Shown here piece by piece: positions 11,173 through 22,376 of a DNA stretch of 64,000 nt; position 1 is the stretch's first letter, and each line of letters starts with the position of its first letter. This DNA is from Tetracentron sinense (taxonomy: Eukaryota; Streptophyta; Magnoliopsida; Trochodendrales; Trochodendraceae), in assembly GCA_015143295.1 (NCBI GenBank), contig CM026556.1, positions 18,290,547-18,354,546 on the forward strand, in the 5' to 3' direction. Made by a program: the position numbers and the translations under genes. The notes under the pieces were generated by a model. That model was not told where the DNA came from. It did not search any database and saw only the letters and a list, made by a program, of their open reading frames with translations.

Positions 11173-11503
11173 AGTGGTATCAAAGCTCATGGTTAGGGAG
11201 TGTTTTTTGTTTATTTTAAAGGAATTAAATAGATGAATTAATTCATGAGATGAATTTAATTCTAGTTATTTAATGATGCTCATAGTTTTTGTTTTTTATT
11301 TGTTCATGAGATGAATAAATATATAATTATTTTTATTATATTATTAAATGAGATTTGATAATGGTAATTAAATAATTTTAAAAACTAGTATTATATGTGA
11401 TATAATTATATTCGAAATAAAGAGTTTATTTTGAAATTTCTTTTTAAATGATTTGATCATTTAATATATATTCATTAATTTTTAAAATAATTAATGTATG
11501 ATT
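11173..11503 (+). other. primer-binding site and start of copia interior
   Basis: TGGTATCAAAGC at 11175-11186, two bases after the LTR end, is one base away from the usual initiator-Met tRNA primer site TGGTATCAGAGC. The rest is AT-rich leader with no reading frame, ending where a chromovirus LTR begins. Confidence 0.8.
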
Positions 11504-12200
11504 TGTCACGCCCCAAAATACCCCCTAGGAGTTAAGGGATACTTTAGAGGTGACTACGTGTACCTGTCAAACCATCCTGTAATGCAAGAGGCTAAACATA
11601 ATATAATTCAATGAAAATCAGAGCGCGGAAACTAAACATAAGTGCGGAAGCGTAAGCCAACTTTTCTTTTCTTCTATAACTCCAATTAGTATTCCAAGTT
11701 AACATATACCAAATACAATCAAAGTAAAGGTGGACATGCCCACCTATCAAAATACAAAAGGAACTCTCTAATCCTCTCCTCTCAACAGTAGTCGAGGTAT
11801 GGCCACACATCCAAGTCCCCATCCTCCTGAGACTGCCATGGGATAGGTGGCTCCCTCTCCTCTACATACTCCTCCTCGACCCAAGGCTCGGGGTCGAGGA
11901 CATCCACAGTACCTGCCGACATAAAAGTACGGCTGAGCATGGAATACTCAGCGAGTACAAACTACTAGCTAACCATAACAATAGCGAAAGCATAACAACA
12001 GTGAGCAATACAAGATATTAATTTAAAGCAATAGTGAAAGCATAAGATACATAGCCATATCTTGACATGCGTGTATGAATGCAAAAACCTCGGTAAAACT
12101 CATGTCTCGGAAACCCTTTTCGTGTCTCGGTCAAATCATGTATGTGTATCGTGTCTTGTCTTGTATTTCATGTCTTGATTTGTTCTTGACTTGTATACTT

Positions 12201-12614
12201 GTGAGCCAGAGGCTAGCACCCTTCCTTGGGCTACCAACCTCCTTGTCATGTTCTTGTTCCATTTCTCTTGTGAGCCAGAGGCTAGCACCCTTCCTGGGGC
12301 TACCAACCTCCTTGTCATGTTCTTGTTTCATTTCACTTGTGAGCCAGAGGCTAGCACCCTTCCTTGGGCTACCAACCTCCTTGTCATGTTCTTGTTTCAT
12401 TTCTCTTGTGAGCCAGAGGCTAGCACCCTTCCTTGGGCTACCAACCTCCTTGTCATGTTCTCTCTTGCAATTCACTTGTGAGCCAGAGGCTAGCACCCTT
12501 CCTTGGGCTACCAACCTCCTTGTCATGTTCTTGTTCCGTTTCTCTTGTGAGCCAGAGGCTAGCACCCTTCCTTGGGCTACCAACCTCCTTGTCATGTTCT
12601 TGATTCATTTCATA
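12201..12614. repeat. 69-bp tandem array inside chromovirus I LTR
   Basis: Six copies begin with GTGAGCCAGAGG at 12201, 12270, 12339, 12408, 12478 and 12547, so the period is 69 bp with one 70-bp step. Because 69 is a multiple of three, reading frames stay open on both strands and give false repetitive proteins (201 and 154 codons). Confidence 0.95.
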
Positions 12615-13578
12615 TACAAATACAATCTTGGAAAAAACCCGGTTTCATGCATGCATGCGTGCTTGTGTGCTTGTCAATAGTAGTAATCATGATGACATAC
12701 TTGAACGGGCGGATCACATGACTATGGCATTTCAATCCTTAACATAGTGGTATGAAAATTTAGGCAACATATAGCACATTTGAGCAATTTATCATTTCTA
12801 AGAACAATTACACAATTTCTATTTCCATTTTCTTCATTAAGTCCATTTATCCCTTGTTTAGTCGTTTTATCAAACACATAGCATGCAAGGTTCCTTAATG
12901 GTTCATCTTCTTCTTTTTAGTGCCTACTTTCCATCCAAAAATCAAGGTATGTTCATTATTGGTAAAGTACCCATCCACCATTTCCATCACACACATCACC
13001 CAACATACACCTCGGCATCCAATCGCCACATCAACCCCCACACACATCCATACCTTTTTCTTATCTTGTTTAGGTTCATTGGAGATGATACATTTTATAT
13101 GGGAGGCAAACATAATAGCATAAATCACATTTCATAAGGAAAAACCTAGATTTATTGCTAGGGTAAGTTAGTAGGGTGTACTAACCTTGAATCAAGGCTT
13201 GATCCTTAGTAGAAACCTTGATTGAAGCTCCAACTTGCAAGAAGAAAGATCCTTGCTTGAAGAAGGCTTAGTGTGGGGAAAACAACCTTGAAGTTGCCGT
13301 AGAAAACGCTGCCCTACCTTGGAGAAGGAGTCCCACACGAACTTGAGGTTGGATTTTCGAAATCCAAGCTTTTAGGGATGCTCTTGGGGTGCTTAAACCA
13401 TTGATCTTACTCTCAAATGGAAAGGGGGTTTTGGAACCCTAGTTTCTTCTCCCTCTCTCTCAAATATCCCTAAGTGTTGCAAGTGAGGCCTCAAAGGGTC
13501 GAGCAAACCCTTATGGGTAAGGGTTTAACACCCAAAAGACGAAAACGCCCTTACTGAAATTTCTGCAAAAACGCGAAG

Positions 13579-13763
13579 ACCGAGCGATCGGTGGTTATGA
13601 CCGATCGATCGGTTGCCTACCGAGCGATCGGTGTTTATGACCGATCGACCGGTCAAAAACTCACTCTCTGGAAAATTTCCCCATACAAAATTTCTGACCG
13701 TGCGATAGATACCGATCGATCGGTTATGGACCGATCGATCGCTGACTGGACCGAGCGATCGGT
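13579..13763. repeat. palindrome cluster in U3 of chromovirus I
   Basis: Seven returns of ACCGATCGATCGGT or close variants (ACCGAGCGATCGGT), many of them perfect or near-perfect palindromes, within 185 bp. The cluster recurs at the matching place in the other chromovirus LTRs (42204-42387, 46520-46704). Confidence 0.9.
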
Positions 13764-13975
13764 CTTCTGTATGTCTGGACTGTTTTGACCATATCTTTTG
13801 ACTCGCTCGTCGGATTTCGACGATTCAACTTGCGTTGGGTTCGTCTTTCGAAAACGCACATTTCTGACGTTTCGGAATTTCCGATTTCTTCCTTATTTAT
13901 TAATTAGACTACAAAAACGGCCAATTAGCTACGAAGGTGTTACTCATTAAGGATGAAAAAGTCCGGGGTGCTACA

Positions 13976-13988
13976 TTCTCCCCCCCTT
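13976..13988 (-). other. polypurine tract of chromovirus I
   Basis: In element sense a purine run with six G and then AGAA touches the 3' LTR start TGTAGCACC. This is where plus-strand DNA synthesis is primed. The same tract is found at 46918-46930 in chromovirus II. Confidence 0.85.
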
Positions 13989-14085
13989 ACAAAAATTTCG
14001 TCCTCGAAATTTGGACAATGCGTGCTTTACAATTTAAACAACTTAGCATAACAATTTGAAATAAAATTACAAGTCATACATAAAA

Positions 14086-17000
14086 TCATTCAAACAACTC
14101 GGGGTGCTTCGCCTTGACTTCGGCCTCACGTTCCCATGTAGCCTCTTCCGGAGCGTGATGTTGCCATTGCACGAGAACTAGCGGAATAGTCTTGTTGCGA
14201 AGTACTTGGTCTCTTCGATCCAAAATATGAACCGGCTTCTCAACCAAAGTGAGATCCTCTCGAATCTCAACCGGATCAAGCTCGATGACGTGAGAAGGAT
14301 CCGGGATGTACTTCCGAAGCTGGGAGATATGAAACACGTTGTGGACCGCCGCCATGTGAGCGGGCAAAGCAACACGGTAAGCCACCTCGCCAACTCGAGT
14401 AATGATCTCGAACGGACCCACATATCTCGGGTTAAGCTTGCCTCTCTTCCCGAATCGCATAACACCTTTGGTCGGTGAAATCCTTACAAACACAAAATCA
14501 CCGACTCGGAATTCAAGATCCCTCCTTCGGTTGTCGGCATAGCTTTTCTGTCTATCTTGTGCGGTCTTCAACCTCTCCCGGATAAGCTTGACCCTATCTG
14601 CGGTTTGTTCAATTAACTCGGGGCCCAAGATCTTTCTTTCTCCCACTTCATCCCAATACAACGGGGATCTACAACTTCTTCCGTACAAAGCCTCGAAAGG
14701 CGCCATTTGTATGCTTTCTTGATAACTATTGTTGTAAGCGAATTCCACCAAAGGTAGGTGATCTTCCCAACTTCCCTTGAAGTCTAGCATACATGCTCGG
14801 AGCATATCTTCAATAACCTGATTCACCCTCTCGGTTTGCCCGTCGGTCTGTGGGTGGAAAGCTGTGCTAAAGTCTAATCGGGAGCCCATTGCACCTTGAA
14901 AACTTTTCCAAAACCTGGATGTGAATCTTGGGTCTCTATCCGACACAATACTCACTGGCACCCCGTGTAATCGGACTATTTCCTTGATGTATAGCTCCGC
15001 TAACTGATTGGAGTTGAATGTAGTCCGGTACGGTAAGAAATGAGCGGACTTCGTGAGTCTATCAACAACTACCCATATAGCATCGGTCTTCCTAACCGTC
15101 TTCGGCAATCCCACGATAAAGTCCATAGAGATATGTTCCCATTTCCACTCGGGAATAGGGAGAGACTGCAGAAGACCTGCCGGTCTCAAATGCTCCGCTT
15201 TCACCTGTTGGCACACCAAACACCGTGCCACATACTCCGCAACCTCCCTCTTCATGTTTCGCCACCAAAAGTGACTCTTGAGGTTCCGATACATCTTTGT
15301 CCCTCCGGGATGCACTGTATACTTAGACCGGTGAGCCTCGTCCATAATCTCTCTCCGAAGGTCTACATTGGCTGGGACACAAAGTCTTCCCTTGAATGTA
15401 ATAGCACCTCGGCTAGTGAGAGAGAAGTCCGTACTACCCTTGGCCACTTCCTTATCCCTGAAAGCCAACAAGTCAGTGTCTGTGGCTTGATACTCCTGGA
15501 TCAAGTCTATAAGGTACGGCCGAACTGTAACATTTGCCAAAACCGGACCGCGGACAGAATCGTTCACACTGATGTCTAGATTTACCAAATCGTCTAACAG
15601 TCTCCATTCCCGCACCAACATGTGAGCCAACAACCCCGATGGTTTCCTACTCAGAGCATCTGCCACCACATTTGCTTTTCCCGGGTGATATTGGATAGTG
15701 CACTCGTAGTCCTTTAAGAACTCAATCCAACGCCGTTGTCGTAAGTTTAACTCTTTTTGGGAAAAGAGATACTTGAGGCTCTTGTGGTCCGTGTACACAT
15801 AGAACCCTACCCCGTACAGATAATGTCGCCAAATTTTAAGTGCAAACACGACCGCCGCAAGCTCCAAGTCGTGAGTGGGGTAGTTCTTTTCATGCTCTTT
15901 CAACTGCCTTGATGCATAGGCAATGACTTTCTTGTGTTGCATTAGGACACACCCGAGTCCGACGTGCGAGGCATCACTATACACCTCATACCCAAAAGGT
16001 CCAGATGGCACAGTAAGGACAGGGGCTGTGGTGAGGCGTTTCTTCAACTCTTGGAAACTTACTTCACATCGGTCACTCCAACTGAACTTTGCATTTTTCC
16101 TTGTCAAGTAGGTGAGAGGTGCAGCCAGACTGGAGAATCCCTCCACAAATCTCCGGTAGTAGCCTGCCAATCCGAGGAAACTACGTATCTCCGTGACGCT
16201 CTTGGGCCTCTCCCAACTCATGACTGCCTCAACCTTGGCTGGATCTACAGAAATGCCCTCGGCCGACACCACGTGTCCAAGAAATGCGACCTTCTCTAAC
16301 CAAAACTCGCACTTACTCAATTTGGCATATAGCCTATGCTCTCTCAACATCTCCAGAGCGAGGCGGAGGTCTCGTGCGTGATCTTCCCGTGTCTGGGAAT
16401 ACACCAAAATGTCATCAATGAATACAATCACGCATCGATCCAAGTAAGATCGGAACACCCGGTTCATCAAATCCATGAATGTCGCCGGTGCATTCGTCAG
16501 CCCAAAAGGCATGACAAGGAACTCGTAATGCCCATACCGAGTCCTAAAAGCCGTCTTCGGAACATCTTCCGCCTTGATCCTTAATTGATGATACCCCGAT
16601 CTAAGGTCAATTTTGGAGAAGAATCTCGCTCCCTTCAGTTGGTCGAACAAGTCATCGATCCTTGGCAAGGGATAACGATTCTTGATAGTTACCTTGTTCA
16701 ACTGACGGTAGTCTATACACATTCTCATCGACCCGTCTTTCTTCTTTACAAAAAGGACCGGAGCTCCCCACGGTGACACACTTGGTTGGATGAAACCAAG
16801 TTGTTGTAACTCCTCAATTTGCTTCTTCAATTCTTCAAGCTCTATCGGGGCCATTCTATATGGGGCTCTTGAAATTGGAGCGGTGCCCGGAGTAAGCTCT
16901 ATAGCGAACTCAATCTCCCGATTCGGAGGTAACCCGGGAAGTTCCTCTGGAAACACGTCCAAGAAATCACTCACGACCGGAATGGCCGAGGAGTTTTGTG

Positions 17001-17406
17001 CTTCTAGGTTTGTTACACTCAAGGCTGCGAGGCGAGCAATGTCCCTCTCTCTTAATCCTCGGAAGTGAAACGGCTTACCCCCTTCCGGCTTGAAATTCAC
17101 CATCTTCTCAAAACACGCAACATGCCCGTGATGGTTTGCCAACCAATCCATACCAAGAATGACGTCAAAGTCTAAATCTTGGAAATCCAAAATGATAAGA
17201 TCGGCCACTAGTTCATTCTCCCCTACTTGAACCACACAATCTCTGAATATCTTGTTCGTGTCAACTGACTTACCGAGTGGAGTTGCAATGGTCAACTCCC
17301 GCTCTAACGGAATAGCCTCAGTCAAAAATCCCTTCGCGAAACTAGGTGACACAAAGGAGTGAGTGGATCCTGTGTCGATCAACACTCGGGCGAGACACTC
17401 GTTCAC
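14086..17406 (-). CDS. pol: chromovirus I pol polyprotein
   Basis: Open for 1106 residues. In order: aspartic protease with DTGSTHSF (residues 11-18); reverse transcriptase about 185-375 with FIDD at 329-332; RNase H about 473-590 (YSDAS 477-481, TDHKSL 539-544); integrase with HHCC zinc site (His near 692 and 699, Cys 729 and 732) and catalytic D762, D823, E859, which is the DD35E spacing; the GPF module near 997; and a chromodomain at about 1055-1106 ending WEREAEV..HPELF. Such a polyprotein is cut by its own protease and acts in cytoplasmic particles and then the nucleus, the chromodomain steering integration. The Met used as start is only the first in frame; the natural protein probably begins upstream, with gag. 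Looks whole in the visible part. Confidence 0.95.
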   Translation of the reverse strand: MNECLARVLIDTGSTHSFVSPSFAKGFLTEAIPLERELTIATPLGKSVDTNKIFRDCVVQVGENELVADLIILDFQDLDFDVILGMDWLANHHGHVACFEKMVNFKPEGGKPFHFRGLRERDIARLAALSVTNLEAQNSSAIPVVSDFLDVFPEELPGLPPNREIEFAIELTPGTAPISRAPYRMAPIELEELKKQIEELQQLGFIQPSVSPWGAPVLFVKKKDGSMRMCIDYRQLNKVTIKNRYPLPRIDDLFDQLKGARFFSKIDLRSGYHQLRIKAEDVPKTAFRTRYGHYEFLVMPFGLTNAPATFMDLMNRVFRSYLDRCVIVFIDDILVYSQTREDHARDLRLALEMLREHRLYAKLSKCEFWLEKVAFLGHVVSAEGISVDPAKVEAVMSWERPKSVTEIRSFLGLAGYYRRFVEGFSSLAAPLTYLTRKNAKFSWSDRCEVSFQELKKRLTTAPVLTVPSGPFGYEVYSDASHVGLGCVLMQHKKVIAYASRQLKEHEKNYPTHDLELAAVVFALKIWRHYLYGVGFYVYTDHKSLKYLFSQKELNLRQRRWIEFLKDYECTIQYHPGKANVVADALSRKPSGLLAHMLVREWRLLDDLVNLDISVNDSVRGPVLANVTVRPYLIDLIQEYQATDTDLLAFRDKEVAKGSTDFSLTSRGAITFKGRLCVPANVDLRREIMDEAHRSKYTVHPGGTKMYRNLKSHFWWRNMKREVAEYVARCLVCQQVKAEHLRPAGLLQSLPIPEWKWEHISMDFIVGLPKTVRKTDAIWVVVDRLTKSAHFLPYRTTFNSNQLAELYIKEIVRLHGVPVSIVSDRDPRFTSRFWKSFQGAMGSRLDFSTAFHPQTDGQTERVNQVIEDMLRACMLDFKGSWEDHLPLVEFAYNNSYQESIQMAPFEALYGRSCRSPLYWDEVGERKILGPELIEQTADRVKLIRERLKTAQDRQKSYADNRRRDLEFRVGDFVFVRISPTKGVMRFGKRGKLNPRYVGPFEIITRVGEVAYRVALPAHMAAVHNVFHISQLRKYIPDPSHVIELDPVEIREDLTLVEKPVHILDRRDQVLRNKTIPLVLVQWQHHAPEEATWEREAEVKAKHPELFE

Positions 17407-17533
17407 TAATAAAGCGCCTGTGCGATTAAGTAGCTACTATTAGTAGATTTCAAACAACAACCAGCATCATACATAGGTAACCCTTAGTATAAATAATCAC
17501 ATAATAAACCATAGAATTTTATACAACTTAAAC
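17407..17533 (-). other. AT-rich spacer between gag and pol, chromovirus I
   Basis: A short AT-rich stretch separates the gag zinc-knuckle frame from the protease. Chromovirus II has a similar spacer at the same place, so it is a feature of this lineage rather than private damage. It may be a spacer or an intron-like segment; the sequence alone does not decide. Confidence 0.6.
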
Positions 17534-17846
17534 TCAAAATTCTCGCGTACCTTGCACGACATCATCGGATGCACGTGCGTCTCTCTCTGATAGAGCAAAA
17601 ACTCGACCCTGAGTGGCTGGGCGAGGAGGTCGGGTAGACTGTGAGGCCCTCGAAGCCTGAGAAGAGCTAGGCTGAGATGTCTGCCTAATCGGGGGCCTGC
17701 TCCCCGAAGACTGAGCTGGCAATCGACGTCGGGGACAATCCCGAATCATGTGGCCCTGGTCGCCACAATGAAAACAGCCTCCTGTAGCCTTCCGACATTC
17801 CCCTACTGGATGCCTCCTTCCACAAAGGGTGCAGCACATCATGTGA
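17534..17846 (-). CDS. gag: chromovirus I gag, C-terminal part
   Basis: Visible end of the gag protein, which packages element RNA. It holds two cysteine knuckles in tandem: a CTLCGRRHPVGEC type, then the classic CFHCGDQGHMIRDCP (CCHC). A Ser/Pro/Arg-rich tail follows. The N-terminal half is lost in the gap at 17847-17946. The knuckle pair is the same as in chromovirus II (50459-50881). Confidence 0.88.
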
Positions 17847-17946
17847 NNNNNNNNNNNNNNNNNNNNNNNNNNNNNNNNNNNNNNNNNNNNNNNNNNNNNN
17901 NNNNNNNNNNNNNNNNNNNNNNNNNNNNNNNNNNNNNNNNNNNNNN
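17847..17946. other. assembly gap (100 N)
   Basis: Exactly 100 unknown bases, a common placeholder for a gap of unknown size. It joins chromovirus I gag to the 3' non-coding part of an Ogre-like element, so several element ends are missing here. Confidence 0.99.
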
Positions 17947-19259
17947 GCGTTTGTAGGCCCGTTCTGGAGATCTGTTAGGGGATATGAATATTGTCGTAGA
18001 GCACTGCCGGGGATCTGCACATCGTTGGGAGCCTAGTGTCGGGGCAGCTGCTATCCCTGAATCTACCAGGGTGCTGTCGGGGTTATATGGCTAGTATGAA
18101 TGTGCCGGAATTGATGTTTGACCAATAACTGCTCTTCAGCTTTTTTCCCTTTTAGCCCTGAAATAACCAAAGTCATGGGGTTGCATAACTTTTTGCGTGA
18201 TGAGGCCGTTGCCGATTTGCCTCAGCTGCGAAACTGGATGATTTTTTCCCTTTTATCCTGTCACAAGCAGGGTCTGGGGATCACGTGATGCCAGTTTTCA
18301 CTCATGCCCGCGGCTTATTGGGGAAGTGTTCTAACTGGGGAAAATAGGTGGTTCTGCCATCATACCCGAATGGTGCTCCTTAGGAATTGAGGGATATTTG
18401 CGCGGGGATACTGATGTGATACTGTGATTGTACGCGTAGCTTCTGGGGGATCTAGGAGGACGTGGAAGGGGGAGACTATAGGCTGAGGGACGATGCATCG
18501 GGAAACCTGGGATTTCCTGTTGTGGTGATGTGCCCTCCCTTGGAGGTTTTGGTTTGATACAATTTGATTTTCACGTCTTGGGGAAACCCTTCTATTTCTG
18601 GGGGAATTTGTCTGCTAAAGTCTTGTGCATTAGGTTTCTCGAGTGATTTTTTTGCGGAGGAATATTGAGAGAGGTGTCTGCTGCCAGGATAGGGTGAGGA
18701 GGTGTGTTGCTGAGGATAGAGGAGTGGTCTCTGCCTGATAATTGTTTTCAGGAGAGATGGTCTCTGAAATTTTTTTCTATTGGGTATTAGAGTCGGAGAG
18801 ATTGTCTCTGTAGGGAGTCCTGGACTATTGCATTTTTCACTTCCATTTGTTCTTTTGAAGAAAGTTGTACCCTGAGACGTTGCTGGGAGCTGGGAGAGTT
18901 TGTCACGGGTGGGTGAGGACTATTATGGGGGATAGTTTAGACTTTTTGGAAGAGGACTCTGTTGGGGAGGTCGGGGACGGGGATACCCCTTTTGGGACGT
19001 ACTTGATTTGACAGGTTGCCTATATACCCTTTACAGGATCAGGTCCTGAGTAGGTCAGGTATACTGCGAGGGGCGAGGGAGGGTTGTCCCTGAAAGGGTA
19101 AATGGATAAAGCAGGGATGTCAGGCTCGAGGGGCTAACTAGCGAATTTTGATTGATCATAAACAGTTATAGGACAAGAGGGAGAAGAGTGTGCCAAGGAT
19201 GACCTATTGTCCATTTCCCGGAGAAAACTACAAGTGCAAAGAGGCGCCTATCAGATCTA
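17947..19259 (-). other. 3' non-coding region of minus-strand Ogre
   Basis: No gene seen. In element sense it matches 3061-4300 of copy A, including the pieces near 4020-4110 with repeated GCATGAGG.AAAAC and CCTCATTGCGTAAAAA words. Its 3' LTR would lie in or beyond the gap. Confidence 0.75.
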
Positions 19260-20170
19260 GACCCTAAGCATAGTATCTTGACTTTGTGATGTTGACGGGA
19301 TTGAGAGGTCTTCGTCATCCATACGTCCGAGTCGAAGGGCACCGCCTGAGAATTTGTCTCAGACGACGTATGGTCCTTCATAATTGGGAGTGAACTTGCC
19401 CCTCGGGTAAGGGCGGTTTGGCAACATCTTTCAGAGGACCAGGTCACCAATCTCGCTACTTTTTGGTGACTTTCTTGTTGAATGCCTAGCCATACGCCTT
19501 TGATAGGCCTGAGAGTGATTGATGGCTTTCAGTCGCCGCTCTTCAATCAGATTCAGCTGCTCATACCGGGTCTGTGCCCATTCTGCTTCTGAGAGCTCTG
19601 CTTCCATTAACACCCGGAGTGATAGAATTTGTACTTCGATGGGGAGGACTGCTTCCATACCATAGGCCAGAGAGAATGGTGTTGGCGGCTTCAACTGCAC
19701 CATTGGTCTGTTGCCTGTATGGTATAGAGTTGTGATGCTGGATCATGAATTTCTGGCAGAGGTCAGTCATCCCCTTGTAGCAAAAGTTACGAGCATTGTC
19801 TGTTACAATCTCATACAGGACCCCATATCGGTAGATGATATCCCTTTTTAGAAAACACTAAACCACTGAGGCTGTGACGTTAGCATAAGAGGCTGCCTCA
19901 ACCCATTTTGTGAAATAATCGATTGCTACCAGAATGAATCGATGTCTGTTGGATGCTTTTGGAGCTATGGGTCCAATCACGTCAATGCCCCAAACTGAGA
20001 ATGGCCAAGGAGCGATGAGATTATGCAGCTTGTTTGATGGTGTATTTACCCCGTCGGCGTAGATTTAACACTCGTGGCACTTCTGTACGTGCTTGCAACA
20101 GTCTGATTCCATGGTGGATGAGTAGTAGCCTAGCCTCAAAATCTTCTTAGATAACATCAACCCATTCATT
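19260..20170 (-). pseudogene. pol: integrase of minus-strand Ogre, fossil
   Basis: Recognisable by the FSLAYGMEAVLPIEV block and the RYEQLNLIEERRLKAI helix in the 90-residue frame at 19431-19703, and by pieces of the core near 19561-20000 (TPYRQQTNGAVEAAN-like, with the catalytic Glu region). It is a diverged relative of copy A integrase (1930-3060). The domain is broken, and the copia element inserted at 20171 separates its N-terminal part from the rest of pol at 29499. Confidence 0.85.
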
Positions 20171-22362
20171 TGTTGGACATATATGCCATCGAAAGCCAAT
20201 AAGAGATTTTTCTATGTTGATTAGATAAGCATCATATTCACACAGCCAACTATAAAGGGTATTTATATTAATTACTGTCTCATATGATGAAGACATAAAG
20301 TTCCATAGGTAACATTGTAGGAAAATCATGCAAAGGTTGCGAGGAGATATGATTTTCCGGTTCCTTGTAAACCTAATATTGTTCGAATCCTCTAGAGTAT
20401 TGGTTGGGCACTTTACTTCATCATGGCTTGCACATGTGTAGTTCTATGAGATAGTGTGATGAATCTCATTCACAGAGAGTGGTGACTCTTGACTAACATG
20501 TGAGTATATGTAGCAAGTACATAATACTGAACGGGGTCACTAGTGGATACCCTATGGAATACACTGTCAGATTGTATTAGGGTTATCCATTTGAAAAATT
20601 GTCCTTAGACTTGAGAGGTTAACATCTTCTCAGACATTTGTCTATATGGCTTTGATGTGCCAATCGGTAATGTCCAATACACAGGACTAACTTCGGGTAC
20701 GTTGGGTCATGTACACTATGTTTGGAGGAGTGTGTAAACACTCAATGAGGAATCCACAACTCCTTAATTGGAGATAATGATATCAAGGTGATATTTGTTG
20801 AACTGAATTGTTAAATCCAGTACTGGTGCTTTTCGGTAAAATGGTCTTTATCGAAGTTGATATTTTTAATATGGAAAAGTATATATAAATATATATGTCA
20901 GTTCTTTTCTAATGTTTCTTGAAAAGTGTTTTGGAGGTTTAGTTCATTGAAAAAGTAATCATGAGAAAGGGTTCTATTCATAAGCTAGGGACTAAGACAG
21001 TGGAATTGTTCCAATCCGAAAGCTTACAAGTGTTATCGGAATGTGGAAGGATTTATTTGTAAATATATTGTGAGATGGTACTTACAAGCAATTCTCTAAT
21101 TTCTGGAGGTTAATCACATTGTGTTAATGGACATTAATTGTGATTGGTGGAAGTCCAGGGACTTAGATAACATTCTATGATCCTAATGGAGTTTTAGGAA
21201 AGGTGTTTCCTAGTAACAATGCTTCAATCAAAAAGGTGAAGTACTTGGTCCCACAACTGGAAATAGGAGATCTCTTTAGATCTCACACACAAGGACCTTC
21301 TTAAAGTATTTAATTTAATTTATAATTAAATTAATTAATTTCTCTAAGTAATCACTATATGGTATAGTGAAGCTCTAAAAGGTGGAATCACATTAGATGT
21401 GAAAAACCAAATGGGTAGGACCCATTGGGAATTATTATAAAAGAATAATTCAAGTGACCAAGAGAGTTTTGGAAACCCTTTGGGCGTGTGGGGTGGGACC
21501 CACCTAGGGTGGGACGCCCACTTCATGGAGGAAATAATAATTTTTATTATTTATTTAATTAGTTTCTAAGAACTAATATCCTTATTGGATAAGGTTAGTT
21601 AGTTAGTTAGAGTTAGTTACTAATTAAAGATTCCTTGTTGGACAAGGATTCTATTAGTTTCTTGCTAATCAAGGAATTCTAATTGGATTAGGATAAGGAT
21701 AAGATTAGTTGGACACTAATGGATGAGATTAGTTTCTATTTTGATTATTCCTAATTAATTATGGAGAAACCAAATAGGAAACTAATTGAGGAATCCTTAT
21801 TAGATAAGGATTAGGAAACTTTGGTTCCAAGCAACCAATGAAGCCTATAAAAGGGATGGACATCCAAGGCTTTGGGCATTCTTGAATTTTCCAGAATTTC
21901 TAGATTTGGAAACTTCTCCCCTCTCCTCAAACCTCACGCCCTCCCCTCTCTCTCCTTGAGGTGTACGGTCACACCCATCTCTCTCTTCTTTTGTCTTCTT
22001 GATTGGATCCTGAGGAAAAGCAAGAATTCATCTTGTTCATCAAGAAAGGTTCTTGATCAATAAAGATTGGATCTTTATTCAAGATTCCTAGAGCTAGAAA
22101 TTTGGAAGGGCCATTAGCTTCCATTAGAGAAAGCTTTAAAGGAAAAAGAAGGTTCGTGTGAATCGACAGGAGACTTGACACTTGTGAAGTTTTGCGAGTA
22201 CTATTCTAACGTGGATTTGACTTAACAATTTCAAAGTCGCAAAGGTGAATGTTATTCTAACCTTCATTGAATAAAATCAATTAGAATCTTAGTCAGATCT
22301 TGGGATTCGATGTATGCCCCCCAAGAACTGTGTTTCTAAAATTAAAAAGAGGCATACTTTCA
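20171..22362 (+). mobile_element. 5' LTR of copia element
   Basis: 2192 bp, TGTTGGACATATATGCC to GGCATACTTTCA. Same family group as the solo LTRs at 5085 and 59008. Open frames inside it (for example 21872-22063) are not credible genes. Confidence 0.92.
21846..21852 (+). promoter_or_regulatory. TATA box of copia 5' LTR
   Basis: TATAAAA followed by a CT-rich leader (21915-21990); repeated at 28982-28988 in the 3' LTR. Confidence 0.65.
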
Positions 22363-22363
22363 G

Positions 22364-22376
22364 TGGTATCAGAGCC
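22364..22376 (+). other. primer-binding site, initiator-Met tRNA
   Basis: TGGTATCAGAGCC, one base after the LTR end. This is the exact complement expected for the 3' end of plant initiator-Met tRNA, the usual copia minus-strand primer. Confidence 0.93.

Larger units (their letters stand above)
11504..13975 (-). mobile_element. 3' LTR of chromovirus I
   Basis: 2472 bp, with TGTCACGCCC at the left end and GGGTGCTACA at the right, so it starts TGTAGCACCCC in element sense. The right 500 bp (U3 start) are close to the U3 of chromovirus II, while the rest has diverged. It contains a 69-bp tandem array and a palindrome cluster. Small open frames inside it (for example around 12883-13137) are not credible genes. 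Confidence 0.92.
11504..17846 (-). mobile_element. Tekay/Del-type chromovirus I, 5' end lost in gap
   Basis: Ty3/gypsy element read on the minus strand: 3' LTR (11504-13975), polypurine tract, pol with protease, RT, RNase H, integrase and chromodomain, then gag with zinc knuckles, running into an assembly gap. The chromodomain type and 2.47 kb LTR point to the Tekay (Del) lineage. The visible pol looks whole. The missing side should hold the start of gag, the primer site and the 5' LTR, so neither LTR dating nor a target duplication is available (bases next to the visible end are TGATT). Confidence 0.92.

Noticed and set aside
12075-12680. Repetitive proteins of 201 and 154 residues on both strands
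   Set aside because: They are read from a 69-bp tandem array inside an LTR. The period is a multiple of three, so frames stay open by arithmetic.
15040-15579. 179-residue frame on + and similar frames at 15964-16299 and 48794-49204
   Set aside because: Antisense shadows of the chromovirus pol genes; no family resemblance of their own.
22364-22376. Part of a tRNA gene
   Set aside because: It is the complement of the initiator-Met tRNA 3' end only, next to an LTR, which makes it a primer site. No tRNA body is present.
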